Shown here piece by piece: positions 5,037-7,405 of a DNA stretch of 7,405 nt. The stretch's first letter is position 1, and each line of letters opens with the position of its first letter. Both the position numbers and the translations under genes were made by a program. Under the pieces are notes generated by a model. That model did not search any database, was not told the origin of the DNA, and was given only the letters and a program-made list of their open reading frames with translations. The stretch covers positions 1 through 7,405 of the forward strand of contig JAITQV010000500.1 in the NCBI GenBank assembly GCA_031288765.1, read 5' to 3'. Source of the stretch: Planctomycetaceae bacterium. Its GTDB lineage: Bacteria > Planctomycetota > Planctomycetia > Pirellulales > Thermoguttaceae.

Positions 5037-6155
5037 TTATCCGAACCCTGATATTTGGAGGACATTCCGAAAGGTTGTTGCGAGGGGCATTCCGTGTACG
5101 TAAGGTTCAAAACTGTCAATAAGCATGATCACCACAAGATTCCAACCGTCCATCAAAACAAAAAGCATTAATTTGAACGGCAGCGAGATAATCACCGGCG
5201 GCAACATCATCATTCCCATCGACACCATAACACTGGCAATAACCATGTCAAGAACCAAAAACGGTAAATAAATTTGAAAACCGATTAGAAAGGATGTTTT
5301 CAATTCACTCAGCATAAAACCCGGCAGCAATGCCCGCCAAGGAACATTCCGCCATGTCAGATATTCCGGCGCTTTGTAATCTTTTACGTAGCGCAGGAGT
5401 TCGAGAACAATATCGGTATTGCCGCAACGTTCGATTTGAGCCGCCATGAACTGCCGAACCGGTAATTCCCCTTTTTCCCATGCGACTTCAAGCCCAATAC
5501 GGCGTTCGCTGAACGGCAAAACCGATTCGGTATAAACTTCCGACCAAACCGGCATCATAATTAACATCGTAATAAAAAGCGATAACGCCGTAATTACCTG
5601 ACTGGGCGGTAATTGATTTGTGCCGATTGCCTGCCGTAACACCGCCAAAACAGTCATCACCCGCACAAACGAAGTTGTCATAATCATAATTGACGGCGAC
5701 AATGTAATCACGGTTAAAATCACCATGATTTGCAATGTAGAGACCAAACCGCCGGGAGTTCGCAAAAAATCGGCTCCGGGTAAAATTTCTTTGGGAACAC
5801 CGAGCGTCATATCACCGGGTTGGGGCGGATTTTCCATGACCGGCGGATCGAGCGGAGTTTGTGTCGGCAGGAACGTATCATCATTGGAACGGTTAACGGC
5901 GGCGTTATTGGCGTCGGGTTCGGGGTTCCAGAGATGCGGTTCCACACGATTCGCATACATTCCCGGCGGACGGCGCGGGTTGTAATTGTTCATTGTTGCT
6001 TCCTGCGGCAACACCGGTGAAAATAATGTAAAAACCAAAATCACCGGCAATAAAAAAACCAATAAATTCTTAAACATATTGATTTTGCCGGTTTGATTTG
6101 GTGATGCGGGGTATCGGCAATTTTGTTTTATGATAAGGGTTATCTTTTTAACCAT
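5037..6155 (-). CDS. fliP: Flagellar type III export gate protein FliP
   Basis: Predicted 372-residue inner-membrane protein. In the known system FliP pentamerises and, with FliQ and FliR, forms the export channel at the centre of the flagellar basal body. The conserved domain begins at residue 133 (TPGGLVSTLQIM) and shows TLSPSIMIMTTSFVRV (151-166), LRQAIGTNQLPPSQV (173-187), MPVW (201-204), ELKTSFLIGFQIYLPFLVLD (284-303) and SMGMMMLPPVIISLPFKLML (312-331), followed by DGWN. A hydrophobic signal segment lies at about 28-50. About 80 proline- and asparagine-rich residues separate it from the domain, making the protein much longer than the roughly 245-residue E. coli form. I chose ATG 6155 because GAGAGG lies five bases upstream and it overlaps the fliO stop by 8 bp, typical of translational coupling. 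ATG 6077 would begin right at the signal segment and is the main alternative; ATG 6218 lies well inside fliO. Confidence 0.95.
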   Translation of the reverse strand: MVKKITLIIKQNCRYPASPNQTGKINMFKNLLVFLLPVILVFTLFSPVLPQEATMNNYNPRRPPGMYANRVEPHLWNPEPDANNAAVNRSNDDTFLPTQTPLDPPVMENPPQPGDMTLGVPKEILPGADFLRTPGGLVSTLQIMVILTVITLSPSIMIMTTSFVRVMTVLAVLRQAIGTNQLPPSQVITALSLFITMLIMMPVWSEVYTESVLPFSERRIGLEVAWEKGELPVRQFMAAQIERCGNTDIVLELLRYVKDYKAPEYLTWRNVPWRALLPGFMLSELKTSFLIGFQIYLPFLVLDMVIASVMVSMGMMMLPPVIISLPFKLMLFVLMDGWNLVVIMLIDSFEPYVHGMPLATTFRNVLQISGFG

Positions 6156-7218
6156 GTTGCCCTCTCTTTGCAAGAATTTCGGCGAGGCTTTCGTCCGGTT
6201 CGCTGTAAAGATCGACAAATGCTGATTGTTTTGATTGGTTGTTCCTCAGGGAGTTTTTTCTGTTTTCCGCATTGATTTTATTAACATTGGCGGCATCCGT
6301 TCCGAAATAACCGCCTTCGGTTCCGCCGGTTGAGAAACTGCTCAACGTTTTACGGAAAAATTCTGTTGAGGAATGTGTATCGAGTTGCCGGCATAATCCC
6401 AGTAGAGGTACAACTTCGTCGGGGTCGGTGATTTCCGTAATCGGAGCAACTCCCTCCGGTGTAATCGAGACCAAAAGCAGCCGGTTGCCGAGACGTAAAA
6501 GGTGAAGTTGAATTTTCTGGGTCAAAACCGCACGCCCCAAATCTTCGAACGCTTCTTTGGGGAGCAGGCGGTTGCTTTTCGGCGACACTTTTCTGAGAAA
6601 GAACACGAGAATGAAAAATGCGCCGATGACAATTAACAGACTGCCCAAAACCGGTATTAAGGGGGTGATGGCGTTTGCTATTTTGGGTCGGTTGATCAAT
6701 CGTTTATTATTTTCGGTTTTAGCCGAACCGATTGGTTTATCGAGTAATTGATTATTTTGTTTTTCGGCTGTTATTTTGGTTTGGGATTCTATTGTAGTAT
6801 TTTCCGGTGTTTCTATTGGTTCCGGTGTTTCTATTGATTCATAGGGGGCTGATTTACGGGACGGCGGCACCGGTTCAACCGCCGCAACCTGTTGAACCGG
6901 CGAAAATCCGTAACTCTGGATATTTGCTGTTTGGACAGGTTGTTCGTTGGGTTGTTGGGGGGATTGATACGGAGGCGCGGTCTGTGTTGTGGAAAGAGCT
7001 TCGCGGACATGGCGGAGTTGGTCGGAAGATTTGGGCGGAATTGGGGCGGAAGTTAGGGAAGGCGGGGGCGTTTTGGTGAAGTTGTTTGTTACGAAAGAAG
7101 CCGAAGGACGGGCGGGAAACGGGCGGTTCTGTTCTTCCGCAACGAGGTATAACATTCCCGAAATACCCGTTGAAACAACCGCAACTATTAAAATTATTAA
7201 AATACGCAAATGGGGCAT
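6148..7218 (-). CDS. fliO: Flagellar biosynthesis protein FliO
   Basis: Predicted 356-residue FliO-type membrane protein. FliO is known to help FliP assemble into the export gate. An N-terminal hydrophobic segment (4-26) looks like a signal peptide or anchor. A long proline-, threonine- and glutamine-rich linker (about 30-180) follows, then a transmembrane helix (185-208) ending in RK, and the compact FliO domain (about 216-272) with LGRAVLTQKIQLHLLRLGNRLLLV-type beta strands (227-250) and ITDPDEVVPLL. The C-terminal 80 residues are low-complexity and may be unstructured. E. coli FliO is only about 120 residues, but long versions occur in other phyla. GGAAGG five bases before ATG 7218 supports the start. 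The adjacent, overlapping fliP supports the assignment. The linker carries a short ETPEPIETPE repeat. Confidence 0.88.
   Translation of the reverse strand: MPHLRILIILIVAVVSTGISGMLYLVAEEQNRPFPARPSASFVTNNFTKTPPPSLTSAPIPPKSSDQLRHVREALSTTQTAPPYQSPQQPNEQPVQTANIQSYGFSPVQQVAAVEPVPPSRKSAPYESIETPEPIETPENTTIESQTKITAEKQNNQLLDKPIGSAKTENNKRLINRPKIANAITPLIPVLGSLLIVIGAFFILVFFLRKVSPKSNRLLPKEAFEDLGRAVLTQKIQLHLLRLGNRLLLVSITPEGVAPITEITDPDEVVPLLGLCRQLDTHSSTEFFRKTLSSFSTGGTEGGYFGTDAANVNKINAENRKNSLRNNQSKQSAFVDLYSEPDESLAEILAKRGQHG
6802..6837. repeat. 18-bp tandem repeat inside fliO
   Basis: Two adjacent 18-base units (6802-6819 and 6820-6837) differ only at the last base. They encode the IETPEP/IETPE repeat at about residues 129-139 of the FliO linker. 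Being in frame and in a disordered region, a change in copy number would probably be tolerated. Confidence 0.7.
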
Positions 7219-7223
7219 CCTTG

Positions 7224-7229
7224 CCTTCC
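7224..7229 (-). promoter_or_regulatory. fliO ribosome-binding site
   Basis: GGAAGG on the minus strand, five bases before the ATG at 7218. It fixes the fliO start and shows that this genome uses Shine-Dalgarno initiation for at least some genes, as also seen at 3140-3145 and 6161-6166. Confidence 0.6.
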
Positions 7230-7268
7230 GAAATCAATGTTGTTATCAACTTTTCCAATTCCGATTCT

Positions 7269-7291
7269 TTGTAAAGATTGTTTCTTTACAA
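7269..7291. promoter_or_regulatory. Perfect 9-bp dyad in the fliO leader, operator-like
   Basis: TTGTAAAGA (7269-7277) and TCTTTACAA (7283-7291) are perfect reverse complements around five bases. The site lies just downstream of the predicted -10 and start site and well before the fliO ribosome-binding site. A dimeric repressor bound here would block early elongation. It could instead be an mRNA hairpin. I cannot name a regulator family from the sequence alone. Confidence 0.55.
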
Positions 7292-7304
7292 TGTTGAATG
7301 GCGG

Positions 7305-7333
7305 ATTCTAGCAAAATTTTTTATTTTGACCAA
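7305..7333 (-). promoter_or_regulatory. Predicted sigma-70-like promoter for fliO-fliP
   Basis: On the minus strand TTGGTC (7333-7328) and TAGAAT (7310-7305) are separated by exactly 17 bases, an A/T-rich spacer. The start site would fall near 7298, leaving a leader of about 80 bases. I found no convincing sigma-28 or sigma-54 type motif here, so the pair may be expressed by the housekeeping sigma factor. Confidence 0.5.
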
Positions 7334-7405
7334 GAGCAATTTTTATGGGTTGGGGCAACATTTGAATTTGGGGAGATGGTTATGGTTTGGGGATTTTTAC
7401 GGAGT

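Larger units (their letters stand above)
7219..7405. other. Non-coding region upstream of fliO
   Basis: These 187 bases at the window edge contain the fliO promoter (7305-7333) and a dyad (7269-7291). Beyond the promoter the plus strand has several GGGG runs (7352-7355, 7369-7372 and 7389-7392, with a GGG just before) and no coding character that I can see. No end of a fliN or fliM gene is visible. Confidence 0.6.

Noticed and set aside
7347..7393. G-quadruplex upstream of fliO
   Set aside because: There are four G-runs, but two of the loops are about 13 and 16 bases long, which makes a stable quadruplex unlikely.

Overview
The window looks like a chromosomal segment from an anaerobic, flagellated bacterium, most likely a Planctomycetota member (perhaps a gut-type Thermoguttaceae/Pirellulales relative). 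The clues are: FliO and FliP homologues with long proline-rich, low-complexity segments ahead of their conserved domains; a membrane protein with the NP-x-V-L-R-D...LSPRQ signature I associate with planctomycete ABC-2-type permease-like proteins; a ferredoxin-like cysteine cluster fused to a glutamate-synthase FMN domain, as in many anaerobes; and moderate G+C coding sequence with A+T-rich spacers. The assignment is inference from protein style. No rRNA or other marker is present.

Layout. 1-42: possible 5' end of a leftward gene. 43-825: long non-coding stretch with a large imperfect palindrome (121-309) carrying seven exact copies of AACCTTA/TAAGGTT, a pair of direct repeats (369-402 and 433-466), a good sigma-70-like promoter (544-572) and a possibly structured leader. 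826-1824 (+): AmmeMemoRadiSam-type radical SAM enzyme. 1813-2685 (-): seven-helix membrane protein, convergent and overlapping the radical SAM gene by 12 bp. 2686-3151: divergent intergenic region with promoters for both flanking genes, a stem-loop and an 11-bp tandem repeat. 3152-4744 (+): stand-alone FMN-binding glutamate synthase-like protein. 4745-5036: convergent intergenic region packed with palindromes. 5037-6155 (-) and 6148-7218 (-): fliP and fliO, overlapping by 8 bp and probably translationally coupled, expressed from a promoter at 7305-7333 with a perfect 9-bp dyad just downstream. 7219-7405: non-coding upstream region of fliO.

How the genes work together. Only fliO-fliP form an evident functional unit: FliO assists assembly of FliP, a core channel subunit of the flagellar type III export gate. 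The usual next genes (fliQ, fliR, flhB) do not follow, and no fliN is visible directly upstream, so the export-gate genes are split in this genome. The radical SAM enzyme, the membrane protein and the glutamate synthase-like oxidoreductase look like separate single-gene transcription units. I see no convincing new multi-gene system. The most unusual material is in the spacers: the 190-bp palindrome, the inverted palindrome cluster after the glutamate synthase-like gene, and the dyad in the fliO leader.
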